Translations under genes and position numbers: made by a program
The notes under the pieces: model-generated
Told to the model about the DNA's origin: nothing
Databases searched by the model: none
The model's input: the letters and a program-made list of their open reading frames with translations, nothing else
In this document: piece by piece, positions 13,210 to 22,329 of the stretch
Position numbering within the stretch: position 1 is the stretch's first letter
How the letters are laid out: every line of letters begins with the position of its first letter
Source of the DNA: a virus
IMG/VR virus record: IMGVR_UViG_3300025929_000305
Coordinates: 1 to 30,750 of that record
Direction: 5' to 3' (one strand)
Length of the DNA stretch: 30,750 nucleotides

Positions 13210-16200
13210 ATGAAACCCTTCTTGGTGCTTTTTATCTTGTCCTGTCTGTCCTCCGCCCAGGTGGAAATGACAGGAACCTCAGTTAAGGGAATACAAATGT
13301 CGGCCAACCTGCCGACCATTCAAAGCGTGACCCTTTCCCCCAACGCTGTCGTGGGAGGCGCATCGTCCCTTGGGACAGTGAATATCTCTCTTGGCAAGGG
13401 AGAGACCGTACTTCTATCAAGTTCTAACCCTTCTGTGGCTTCGGTTCCGGCCTCAATAGTCATCAGCAAAGGGTCTACGTCCGGAACATTCAACATCACC
13501 ACCACTCCGGTCGCCGCCAATACCACCGTTACCATCACCGCCACGCTCAACGGCACATTCCAAACCACGCTAACTGTTATTGCGCCCACGGTAAGTGCTT
13601 TGTCCTTGAATCCAAACTCCGTGACTGGCGGCAGTCCTTCTACCGGGACAGTGACGATTAGTGGCAATGCTCCTACGGGTGGTATTGCAGTCGCTTTGTC
13701 ATCCTCCAATACCCCGGCGGCAACAGTTCCAGCGAGTGTGACTGTACCTGCGGGCCAGAACTCGGCCAATTTCACCGTCACTACCCTCTCCGTCAGCTCG
13801 ACTACCACGTCCATCATAACGGCAACACTCGGGGGTTCGCAGACCGCCGTTCTTACCGTCAATGCCAGTGTGGTTCTGTCAGCGTTCACCATAAATCCTA
13901 GTACAGTTACGGGAGGGTCACAGAATTCCACTGGAACTGTTACCCTGAATTCTCCAGCTCCGAGCGGGGGCTCATCGGTAACTCTCAGTAGCTCTAATTC
14001 CTCTGTGGCTTCGGTTCCGGCCAGCGTGGCAGTGGCCGCAGGAAACACCACAGCCAACTTCACGATAACGAGCTTTTCTGTCGGCTCTACTACAGCAGTT
14101 ACCATTACAGCCGTTCTTGGGGTAACTCTAACCGCGACATTGACGGTAAATGCCAGTTCAGGAACCACGGCAGGAGACACCCTGCCCAATGCGACCGGAA
14201 CTGGTTGGAGTGATTTACCCAATACGTCTCCCTGCTCCTTGGGTACGGCTAACTTTCCTTCAGGCGTGACGTGCTCCCAAGGAGCAAATGACTGGTCTAG
14301 CGGCTTCTATGACAAATCCAGAAAGCAATTGGTCTGGGTAGGCTGGGGACATACGGGGGGCTGTGACAACGCTTTCTATGCCATTCAGTTAGACGGCAAC
14401 CCGGCATTTCTCAAGCGATTGGATATGTGGTCGGCTGGTTCGGCTACAGGTGGAACTTATGCAGACGGCTCCCCACAAACAGGTCATACATACGATGGCG
14501 TGGTCTATGTTCCCCCCACCAGTGCCAACGGTCCAGACAGCTTCATTCAGACGAACGAAGGTGTGTGTACCACGGCTGGAGGGTTAGGGAATTCATCCGT
14601 AGTCCGCTTATCTAACATCGCTGCTGCTGGACCCACTAACACCGTTTCTGGATCAAGCTGGGTGGCAGTAGGGACACCGAACAACGGCTACTACGGTGGT
14701 GGAGACTTCGATCCCAACACCTCAATGGTCTATAGCGTCAGCGGAGACAACAGCTCTGGAGCCTCGTGGATGCTGACCACCATCAACCCATCTAATGGCG
14801 CAGTGACAGTGGTAGAGAATGGTCATGGACTCTGCTACCAATGCACCATGATAGTTGATCCAGACTTGAGAAAGATGTATGGATTTGGTCCCAACGTTCA
14901 GGGCGTCAACATTCTGATAAGTGCGGCCATCATTGCCTGGGACATCAACCCAGCCCATGCTGGAACTACTTACGGAATCGCTGCCGCTGCATCTGCTTCC
15001 GGCTGTCCCACTTTCACCAACGATCCGGGGGCCGATTGGGACCCGGTAGCACACCTTATCGTCATCTGGAACTCGAACGGCAACCCCACAACCAACAACC
15101 TGGTGCTCTACAACCCTGATACGGTGTCTCATACCGAAGGCTCGACTTCGGTTCCGGCAGGAAGCTGCGTGACCATAACCCCCTCTGGAAATGGTCCTGT
15201 TGCAGGGACAGTAAGCAATGGAACCTTCAAGCGATTCCGCTACGTGGATTACTGTGATTGTTTCGTCATTCTGAACAACGACGAGCAGGATGCCTTCATC
15301 GTCCGTACCCGCCCCCATCTAGCCCCCAACAGCTTCACGGCGCGTTCGACCGGGACCAATGTACCTGGAGGTGCAACAAGCATCATCGGTACTCAGAATT
15401 TTGACGGCCCCGTAATTCTCGGTGCTAGTCTGGGCGGCCAACTGGAAGGTGTAGGGGCCACCAACACCACAGCAGGGTGGACACAAGACACAACCAACTT
15501 TGCCGATGGCGGTAGTTCCTGGCGCTGTAATGTGGCTGCTGGCCAGCAGTCCTGCACTGACTACTTCCGCAACTTTGGCGGACCGACCAATTTTCCCAAC
15601 GGTGTGGGGTTGGGAGGGGAGTTCTACTTTCAATTCCGTGAATATTTCGGGCCTAACTTTATCGGCAATTCCAATTGGCCGAGTGGAGAAGGTTACAAGA
15701 CTGGCGGCCCCATGGCGGAAGAGGACCGCAATGGGTACATAGCGCCTTCTTGTTCTACCCAGCCAGACGAAGTAGTTATCAATGCCAGAATGTCAGATGC
15801 TCTGGCTCCGATGATTTACACCCACTGCCCACCTATCAATTTAATGCAATACGCCACAGTCGGCAGCGATTTCCTCGACCAGATTCCCGCAGGCTGTGTT
15901 CACTACGGAGGACGAGGAGCCGGGAATGCTGGCGAAGGCGATCCCGGCTGCTGGTTCTACCATGCTGGAGAATGGTTCACCTTTCAGGAGCACGTCAAGG
16001 TTGCTGCCGGAGGCTGGAATACGTGTTGCTCCACGGTGGAAGTGTGGGCCTCCCACGCAGGACAACCGTCTCGCCTCATCATCCAAAGCTCACAGTGGAT
16101 TTTGGGTAATGACAATCCCGCGTCGTCTCTTTACGGCAAGCTCTGGCTCAATGCCTTCAATACAGGAAATACCGGGGCAGTGCAATCAACTTGGGCCGAT

Positions 16201-16647
16201 TTTGATGATTTGATTATCTCCAAACGTCGTATTCCCGATCCCGACGTAGGCGTGCCCAATGCGCCCGATTCCATTACCGCAACCATCAACTCCCAAACGT
16301 CGGTGACGTTAAACTGGCGGGTGAACTCCAACAACGGCACGGCACAAGACGATACCGGGTTTAGTGTGGAACGCTGTAGCCCAACCAATACCGGGCACAT
16401 TGAATTATGTTTTACCGGGCTTGAGACCTTTAGTGTCGTAGGCACAACCGCTGCTCATGCCTCGTCTTACACAGACAACACAGTGGTTCACGGAACAAGC
16501 TATATCTACCGCGTGAGAGCAGTTAACTCTACTGGCAATTCTGCTTACACTGTAGGCTGGTGTCAAGGCAACAACTTTGCTTGGGGTGGATTCACCGCTC
16601 AACCAGGAACACCCCCTAATCCTTGTGGCAGCATGGTGACTCCTTAA
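13210..16647 (+). CDS. Large secreted adhesin-like protein with Ig-like repeats (1145 aa)
   Basis: A signal peptide MKPFLVLFILSCLSSA precedes Q17. Domains in order: three Ig-like repeats (38-123, 127-218, 222-315); a beta-propeller or kelch-like region with Gly/Trp/Asp turns (about 330-690, e.g. LVWVGWGHTGGCDNAFY); a jelly-roll domain resembling polysaccharide-lyase or concanavalin folds (about 705-1010, e.g. GEFYFQFREYFGPNF and WADFDDLIISKRRIPD); and a fibronectin-III domain (about 1015-1115). It is rich in Cys, fitting export and disulfides. I chose ATG 13210, one base past the previous stop, because it begins the signal peptide; an earlier in-frame ATG (13162) would bury it. It may bind or cleave surface polysaccharide. 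A free secreted protein or virion part are both possible. Confidence 0.82.
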   Translation: MKPFLVLFILSCLSSAQVEMTGTSVKGIQMSANLPTIQSVTLSPNAVVGGASSLGTVNISLGKGETVLLSSSNPSVASVPASIVISKGSTSGTFNITTTPVAANTTVTITATLNGTFQTTLTVIAPTVSALSLNPNSVTGGSPSTGTVTISGNAPTGGIAVALSSSNTPAATVPASVTVPAGQNSANFTVTTLSVSSTTTSIITATLGGSQTAVLTVNASVVLSAFTINPSTVTGGSQNSTGTVTLNSPAPSGGSSVTLSSSNSSVASVPASVAVAAGNTTANFTITSFSVGSTTAVTITAVLGVTLTATLTVNASSGTTAGDTLPNATGTGWSDLPNTSPCSLGTANFPSGVTCSQGANDWSSGFYDKSRKQLVWVGWGHTGGCDNAFYAIQLDGNPAFLKRLDMWSAGSATGGTYADGSPQTGHTYDGVVYVPPTSANGPDSFIQTNEGVCTTAGGLGNSSVVRLSNIAAAGPTNTVSGSSWVAVGTPNNGYYGGGDFDPNTSMVYSVSGDNSSGASWMLTTINPSNGAVTVVENGHGLCYQCTMIVDPDLRKMYGFGPNVQGVNILISAAIIAWDINPAHAGTTYGIAAAASASGCPTFTNDPGADWDPVAHLIVIWNSNGNPTTNNLVLYNPDTVSHTEGSTSVPAGSCVTITPSGNGPVAGTVSNGTFKRFRYVDYCDCFVILNNDEQDAFIVRTRPHLAPNSFTARSTGTNVPGGATSIIGTQNFDGPVILGASLGGQLEGVGATNTTAGWTQDTTNFADGGSSWRCNVAAGQQSCTDYFRNFGGPTNFPNGVGLGGEFYFQFREYFGPNFIGNSNWPSGEGYKTGGPMAEEDRNGYIAPSCSTQPDEVVINARMSDALAPMIYTHCPPINLMQYATVGSDFLDQIPAGCVHYGGRGAGNAGEGDPGCWFYHAGEWFTFQEHVKVAAGGWNTCCSTVEVWASHAGQPSRLIIQSSQWILGNDNPASSLYGKLWLNAFNTGNTGAVQSTWADFDDLIISKRRIPDPDVGVPNAPDSITATINSQTSVTLNWRVNSNNGTAQDDTGFSVERCSPTNTGHIELCFTGLETFSVVGTTAAHASSYTDNTVVHGTSYIYRVRAVNSTGNSAYTVGWCQGNNFAWGGFTAQPGTPPNPCGSMVTP
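13321..14154 (+). repeat. Three tandem Ig-like repeats in the adhesin gene
   Basis: Units at 13321-13578, 13588-13863 and 13873-14154 encode about 90 residues each, with repeated phrases such as LSPNAVVGG, LNPNSVTGG and INPSTVTGG, and SVASVPAS in the first and third. Similar arrays are common in secreted proteins of environmental bacteria, including Acidobacteriota. Internal duplication is clear at protein level; the DNA copies have diverged. Confidence 0.75.
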
Positions 16648-16654
16648 AATTAAA

Positions 16655-19600
16655 ATGTCATTCAAATCCTTGACGTTATCTTCTTTCTTTCTCCTCACCG
16701 CGATACTTGCAGGTGGTCAAACACACAAGACTGCCATGCAGGACCTTAACAACCACATGACGGGGCAGAATGACTTTACTCAGGCGATCCAGTACGACCC
16801 CATCCTTTTCGCCAATCTTCCCACTGCCGTCAACGGCCTACACGCCTTTTGCTCTGATTGTCAGGTAAGCAATCCCTGCACAGGTGGCGGCACAGGTGCA
16901 TTTGCCCGCGCTGTTGGAGGGGCGTGGAATTGTTATGCGGGTGATGTGACTTTTGGAAACGGTGTTCCTTCGGGCAGCTGTGCAAGCAATCTCAGATACA
17001 TTCGACTTGATAATCCTGGCGGGGTGTACATTTGCCGTAATGGCTCCTGGATGCCAGAAGCCTCTACCCTGATATTGAATGAAGAACCTCCTTCTGGATC
17101 CACAATTTCTAATCCAACTGCCTGTACCTCCATTGTTTCCACCGCAGTCCCCGTTCAATGGGAGGCTTTACCGACACCGAATAACTACCAAATAACACAA
17201 TGTTTGGACACGGTAAATGGAAATCGTTTTGATCTATCTATAAATATTTGTAGTGGCACTAATTGCACGCCCCCGCCGATCACCCAGCCAACAATGACCT
17301 GTGCTCCGTCCTCGTTGCTTTTTCCCAATACCAACACGAATCAGACTAGCGGTTCGCAGACGGTGAACTGCTCCAACACGAGCACCTCAGGGTCCAGCGT
17401 CATCTTCTCCGGAATCACCTTTACCACGGGGACGAACTTTAATCTGGTTTCTCAGAACTGCGGAACAATAGCCCCTGGGGGGAGCTGTTCTATTGTCATC
17501 ACGTTCAGTCCCTCGGCGGCTCAGGCTTATTCCGACACCCTAAATATCGCCTCCAACGCGCAGGGCAGCCCGGTCACGGTGTCTCTTTCGGGAACCGGGG
17601 TCACTCCGACCACCCCAACTCCTTCCTCGGTAACGATTTCTCCGGCCAGCCCCTCTGTCGGTATCGGCGCAACCTCGAACGAAAGCGCCACGTTGGTAAT
17701 GTCTGACTCGACAACTCATCCTTCTATCGGGGCGTTTTGGAACTCTGCGACGACAGCCAACGCAACCGTCTCGAATACGGGTGTAATTACTGGAGTAGCT
17801 TTGGGAACTTCTGTCATTTCCGCCAATTCAGGTTCTTACGTTTCTCCCAATAACGCTGAAGTCCACGCCGGGGCGGGACCGTTTACGACTCAGGTTCTCC
17901 CAGCTTTCGCGTCTCCTAATCTCTCAGGCGACCGAATTCTCTGCGCGGTGATGTGGGGCTCAGCTACGGGAACTGTCTCAGGAGTTTCCGACACGGCAGG
18001 CAACACTTACGCCGCTATAACCGGCACGCTCGAACAGGCCAACAGCAATAGTGTGCAGTGGTGGACGGCAACCGGCATCAAGGGTGCCTCCAACAATGTT
18101 ATTACGGTTACGTGGTCTGGAGGTGGAGTTGGGTTCCCTGACCCCATCTGTTTTGAGGTTCAGGGCGATACGGCAGTAGACCAAGCAGCGGTGGGAACGG
18201 TGGCCGCAGGAACCTCGGTAGCAACCACAGCCATTACGCCCGCCCAGGCCAGCGAGACGATATTCTCGGCGGTTATCACCGGGAACTTCGTCAAGGCTAT
18301 AAATTCTGGGGCCTTTTGTATCGTGGCCGGCGGTTCAGGGCAGAATGGATTGAATGGAACCTCCTGCCCGGTTTCGGGCGCGGGTTCGAGCGTCTTCCAG
18401 CAGGGCACGTTCTCTACCGCTGCCGTGACCCCTACGGCAACTCTCAACGCATCCTCGAACGCCGTTATTTCCTCAGTAGCTTTGAAGACGATTACAGGAA
18501 CCATCACGGCAACCGTGTCCAACGGTTCTAGTTTGTTTTCCATCTCCAGCCCCATGCCCGCAGGCACTAACATTTATCCGACCAGCCCCGCCGCCATCTC
18601 GGGGATTTCATCGGGGCCGCTCTACAACACGCCCATTCCGTCAAGTGCGACAACCTTCCCTCTCCAGCATTGCTATGGAAACACTTCAAACTGTGCCGCT
18701 GGGGATGCGAACGCGCAATTCACTATTACCGGAAACGAGAACTGCACCTTCAACGCGGCAGACACATCAACCTTGGGGTGTGGGCTCATCATCATCGCCA
18801 AAGCCCAGAGCAGCACCGACCTGGGACAGCCCATCTACTACTCAAATCCCGCCACCGACCCCTACTATTCGATGACAGGCCCGCAATGCAACCTGAATGA
18901 CCCCGGACTAAACTTCAAGTTCCAATGCACGAACAACGCCCAGTTCAGCGGCTCAACCAGCGACCAGAACCTTGGCTGTTATGACCAGGCGCAGCAGTTG
19001 TTCTTTGGCGGATATGCATTCGACAAGGGAGTGGGATTCTCTTTGGGGGCCTGTCCAGGCGGAGGCCACGCTGGAACCTTGGCCGACCCCTGCCCCATTC
19101 CCGGTATCTCCGCGTGTACGGCTAACCGTGTAGGAACGGACCCCAGTTGGGGCTCGGGCAATTACACGGTAACGACTCCGGGGAGCTATACCCTCGGCTT
19201 CGGTTCTGGACAACGGGCGGCAGCGGGAGCGATGCAGGTCCGCATTCAGGAACTCATTTCTGGCAACATCAACCACGCGATTGGAATTGGCGTGCCGTGC
19301 AATCAGTCCACCTTGGTCTTCCCCGCTTCCTCTGTGGACCTCGTTTGCACCGGGTCAAATGGTCTGCCGGTGTCGAGCAATGACCCCGTATTTGCTGGAC
19401 TCTACTGGCTGGATTACACCACGGCGCAGATAAACGCTATGGGTCTTCCAGCGTGGAAGTCGGCCATCCTCAAGGCCATGTCCACCTATGGGTTCTATCC
19501 CACTGTCACGATAGGAGGACAAGCGTTCACAGGCTTCCAAATGATAAACACAGTAGAATCGCAGACCGCTTACAAGTTCGCCGGTCAAACCACGAGTCCT

Positions 19601-19843
19601 ATCAATCCACTGTGCTCCCAGTCCCAGATCGCCATTTGTACCACGGGGTCTCCATCAACGGCCATCTTCGAGACAGATATCTTCAACGCTGATATTCCAC
19701 TGGTGCAGACCATAGGTTCAACTTCCGTTGATCCTGCTGGACATGCCTGCAACTCCGCAGGGGGTTGCGACTGGCGCGGCCACGTGCATCTGCTTGACTC
19801 CTGCGTAGCCAAGACGATGGCGGGCCAGCCCGGCGGTTGTTAG
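16655..19843 (+). CDS. Large secreted Cys-rich multidomain protein (1062 aa)
   Basis: The N-terminus MSFKSLTLSSFFLLTAILA is a Sec signal (cleavage likely after A19). Residues 20-210 hold a short segment resembling the N-terminal part of the first fibre (LPTAVNGLHAFCSDCQVSN against its LPVAPPNG...CTAGGG region). Then come an anchor-D-like domain (213-315), an Ig-like BIG2-type domain (324-397), a beta-sandwich related to the 234-residue protein (409-615), and a Cys-rich C-terminal domain (620-1062, 18 Cys) that I do not recognise. It starts eight bases after the upstream stop. Export and disulfide bonding are likely. The function may be surface binding; no enzyme motif was found. Confidence 0.82.
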   Translation: MSFKSLTLSSFFLLTAILAGGQTHKTAMQDLNNHMTGQNDFTQAIQYDPILFANLPTAVNGLHAFCSDCQVSNPCTGGGTGAFARAVGGAWNCYAGDVTFGNGVPSGSCASNLRYIRLDNPGGVYICRNGSWMPEASTLILNEEPPSGSTISNPTACTSIVSTAVPVQWEALPTPNNYQITQCLDTVNGNRFDLSINICSGTNCTPPPITQPTMTCAPSSLLFPNTNTNQTSGSQTVNCSNTSTSGSSVIFSGITFTTGTNFNLVSQNCGTIAPGGSCSIVITFSPSAAQAYSDTLNIASNAQGSPVTVSLSGTGVTPTTPTPSSVTISPASPSVGIGATSNESATLVMSDSTTHPSIGAFWNSATTANATVSNTGVITGVALGTSVISANSGSYVSPNNAEVHAGAGPFTTQVLPAFASPNLSGDRILCAVMWGSATGTVSGVSDTAGNTYAAITGTLEQANSNSVQWWTATGIKGASNNVITVTWSGGGVGFPDPICFEVQGDTAVDQAAVGTVAAGTSVATTAITPAQASETIFSAVITGNFVKAINSGAFCIVAGGSGQNGLNGTSCPVSGAGSSVFQQGTFSTAAVTPTATLNASSNAVISSVALKTITGTITATVSNGSSLFSISSPMPAGTNIYPTSPAAISGISSGPLYNTPIPSSATTFPLQHCYGNTSNCAAGDANAQFTITGNENCTFNAADTSTLGCGLIIIAKAQSSTDLGQPIYYSNPATDPYYSMTGPQCNLNDPGLNFKFQCTNNAQFSGSTSDQNLGCYDQAQQLFFGGYAFDKGVGFSLGACPGGGHAGTLADPCPIPGISACTANRVGTDPSWGSGNYTVTTPGSYTLGFGSGQRAAAGAMQVRIQELISGNINHAIGIGVPCNQSTLVFPASSVDLVCTGSNGLPVSSNDPVFAGLYWLDYTTAQINAMGLPAWKSAILKAMSTYGFYPTVTIGGQAFTGFQMINTVESQTAYKFAGQTTSPINPLCSQSQIAICTTGSPSTAIFETDIFNADIPLVQTIGSTSVDPAGHACNSAGGCDWRGHVHLLDSCVAKTMAGQPGGC

Positions 19844-19855
19844 TCCTTCCTTTTC

Positions 19856-21910
19856 ATGCCTGATAAAGCAATCAGTGGTAGCAAAGACGTAGCTCTTGCT
19901 GACGACCCAATTCTGAACGACGCGGTCAACAAACTGCGGCGGATGCGCTATTTCCGCCGCCAGTATGACCAGCGCCGAATTCTCTTTTATCGCCAGTACC
20001 TTGGCCAGCGTGACGCCCGGATGTTCCCGGACAACGTCACCAGCCGCAGCAACACTTTCGTTCCTTATCCGTTGTCCAACGTGGAAAGCATTGTCTCCCG
20101 CGTGGATGACGCCTTTTTCTCATTCGATCCGTGGTTCGAGGCAAAGCCACGCAGTGAAGGAGACCAGCCCGCCTCCGAGAACATGCAGTGTGTTCTGGCC
20201 GACCGGCTGCACAAGGCCAACTTCAAGGCCGCCTTTGAGACCCTGGTGCGGAACATCTGCATCTACGGCCATGCCGCAATCAAGGTGGACTGGGACTGGG
20301 ACACGGAGACGGTCACCTACGCTCAGCCCATCTATGCCATTGACCCCAACACGGGGCAGCCGCTGATGCAGGTGGTGCAGACGCCCATGGGTCCGATACA
20401 GAATCCGGTGCAGATCGGCGTGCAGCCCATGACCAAACAGGTCCCTCGGGCCCGCCCCAAGTTCATTCCCATTGATGTCTTCGACATCCTGGTTGACCCG
20501 GATGGCGGCATTGTCGCTCACTTCATTGAGAGAACCCTCGGCCAGATGCACAAAGAGGCCGAGCAGAATCCCAAACTCTACATCCCAGAAGCCCTGGAGA
20601 AACTCACACAACGGGTCTACCAAGCCAACGTCAAGAACCCCGAGCAGGTGATTATTCGCCTCGCAGAGGTTTGGGACGAATTCACCAAGACCCAAACATT
20701 ACTTGTTTATAGCGAAGAAGTAGATGAAGCCCTCAAATGGAAAGACCTTCGATATTCTTACCGGAGTGCCAGTTATTCTCCTTATAAACGGGAAGCCTAT
20801 GGAGGGGAGCCTATTCTTCTTTACCACGGACCCAATCCCTTCATGCATCAACGGAACCCTATTCTTCATACCTCATTCATCAAACTCCCTAATGAGGTGT
20901 ATGGACTGGGTGCAATTGAAATTATCTCGGAGTTGACCGAAGCCCTGAACAAGATGGTCAACATGGTGGTGGATAACTGGAACCTGGGAATTAACCACCG
21001 CTATGCGTATGACACTGCGGCTGACATTGACCACGAGGCCCTGAATAATTTCAACACGCCTGGTGGGAAGGTCGCGGTCTCGGGCGACCCAAGCAAGGTC
21101 ATCATGCCCCTGCCGTTCTTCACGCCGCAGGCGGGGGATTATCAGATTCTTGAGCTATTCCGCGGACAGGTAGAACTGGCCTCTGGCGTGAGTGATTTCT
21201 ATTCCAAGGGCGTGGGCAGCCCCACCAATAACAAGACCGCCTCTGGCATCAGCAACGTGATGAACGAATCGAACTACCGATTCAAGCTGTTCATCCGCAA
21301 CCTGGAGCTGGACATCCTTCAGCCCATGCTGGAGATGTGCTCCTCGATGGTGCAGCAGTTCATCCAGGACCCGGTGGAGATTCAGATCACGGGGCAGCCG
21401 CCGGCAATTCGCAAGTGGGCGGTTCTGACCCCTGAGGAGCTGATTGGCACCCTGGACTTCCAGCTGGTTGCCGCCAACTACGCGACCAACAAAGTCATTC
21501 GCCAGCGGCAGTTCCTGGCCCTGATGAACATTGCCTCGCAGAGCCCGTTCTTGAATCAATACGAGGCCCTGAAGGAAGCGTTCAAACTCTTCGAGATTCC
21601 AAATTCGGCCAAGCTGCTTTACAACGAGCAGCAGGTTGCCATGATGCAGCAGCAGCAACTTGACCAGCAAGTCAAGATGATGATGATGGAAGCCGCACTG
21701 CAAACCGAAGGCCAAGCGAGATTGGCCCAGTCGAAACCCCAACCCGCCTCCGGGGCGATGAAGGGGAAGAAGCCGGGCCAGAAGCCCAAGATGCAATTCG
21801 AGGGCAAGATTCCGGGAGCTGGTCTCACCAGCACCATCCGGAGCCTCGGACAGAGCTTGGGCATGAATAGCCTGGGGCTAGAGGGCCTCAGTGAAGAGGG
21901 TGGATTTTAA
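19856..21910 (+). CDS. Portal protein
   Basis: At 684 residues this has the size of portals from short-tailed phages, and is placed before scaffold and capsid. The N-terminal part (LRRMRYFRRQYDQRR; RMFPDNVTSRSNTFVPYPLS) and the region around EALNKMVNMVVDNWNLGIN match the long helical portal core. The final about 100 residues are Gln/Met-rich helix (MMQQQQLDQQVKMMMME) and a basic Gly/Pro tail, as in portal barrels. It forms the twelve-membered ring through which DNA enters and to which adaptor and nozzle attach. Its stop overlaps the next start as TAATG. Confidence 0.88.
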   Translation: MPDKAISGSKDVALADDPILNDAVNKLRRMRYFRRQYDQRRILFYRQYLGQRDARMFPDNVTSRSNTFVPYPLSNVESIVSRVDDAFFSFDPWFEAKPRSEGDQPASENMQCVLADRLHKANFKAAFETLVRNICIYGHAAIKVDWDWDTETVTYAQPIYAIDPNTGQPLMQVVQTPMGPIQNPVQIGVQPMTKQVPRARPKFIPIDVFDILVDPDGGIVAHFIERTLGQMHKEAEQNPKLYIPEALEKLTQRVYQANVKNPEQVIIRLAEVWDEFTKTQTLLVYSEEVDEALKWKDLRYSYRSASYSPYKREAYGGEPILLYHGPNPFMHQRNPILHTSFIKLPNEVYGLGAIEIISELTEALNKMVNMVVDNWNLGINHRYAYDTAADIDHEALNNFNTPGGKVAVSGDPSKVIMPLPFFTPQAGDYQILELFRGQVELASGVSDFYSKGVGSPTNNKTASGISNVMNESNYRFKLFIRNLELDILQPMLEMCSSMVQQFIQDPVEIQITGQPPAIRKWAVLTPEELIGTLDFQLVAANYATNKVIRQRQFLALMNIASQSPFLNQYEALKEAFKLFEIPNSAKLLYNEQQVAMMQQQQLDQQVKMMMMEAALQTEGQARLAQSKPQPASGAMKGKKPGQKPKMQFEGKIPGAGLTSTIRSLGQSLGMNSLGLEGLSEEGGF

Positions 21911-22329
21911 TGTTCGAGAAACTAATCAACTATTTCAAGGTGAAAGAAAACGAAGTTAAACGGGACGTGAAGTACGTCGTGGTCGAGGTGGAGAAGCCGT
22001 TCCAGAAGATTCCGCCCCTGACCCAGGAACTCAAGGACAGCATCCATGCGCTGGCGTTGACCCCGGCCTTTCAGTACATCCTGGCCAAGGCCCGCCTGGA
22101 GAAGGCGTTCCTGGAGCGCCAGCTCCGCGAGATTCGCCACGACGAGGTCAACTCCGTCAACTTCCTCCAGAACGGAATCTATTGGGCCGGGTGGCTGGAG
22201 CGCCAGCTGAAGCTGTCCCAGCAGACGGGCAAAGACGAAATCCGTTCCCAGTATGACATTCTCACTGGGCAGGATGACGCCGCGCTTCGGGAGATCGAGA
22301 ACTCAATCAGCTTAGTGGGTCGCAACTAA
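21910..22329 (+). CDS. Helical hypothetical protein (139 aa)
   Basis: ATG overlaps the portal stop (TAATG), and its own stop overlaps the next start in the same way, so all three are coupled. The sequence is strongly helical and charged (LEKAFLERQLREIRHDEV; WLERQLKLSQQTGKDEI). No Cys, signal or catalytic motif is visible. Small helical proteins beside portal can be head-completion or scaffold-assisting factors; that role is inferred. Confidence 0.75.
   Translation: MFEKLINYFKVKENEVKRDVKYVVVEVEKPFQKIPPLTQELKDSIHALALTPAFQYILAKARLEKAFLERQLREIRHDEVNSVNFLQNGIYWAGWLERQLKLSQQTGKDEIRSQYDILTGQDDAALREIENSISLVGRN

Noticed and set aside
13320-14222. 300-codon minus-strand frame opposite the Ig-like repeats
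   Set aside because: It arises from the repetitive Val/Thr codons of the plus-strand gene; no ribosome site or domain supports it.
20120-20695. 191-codon minus-strand frame inside the portal gene
   Set aside because: It is antisense to a clear portal protein and has no start context.
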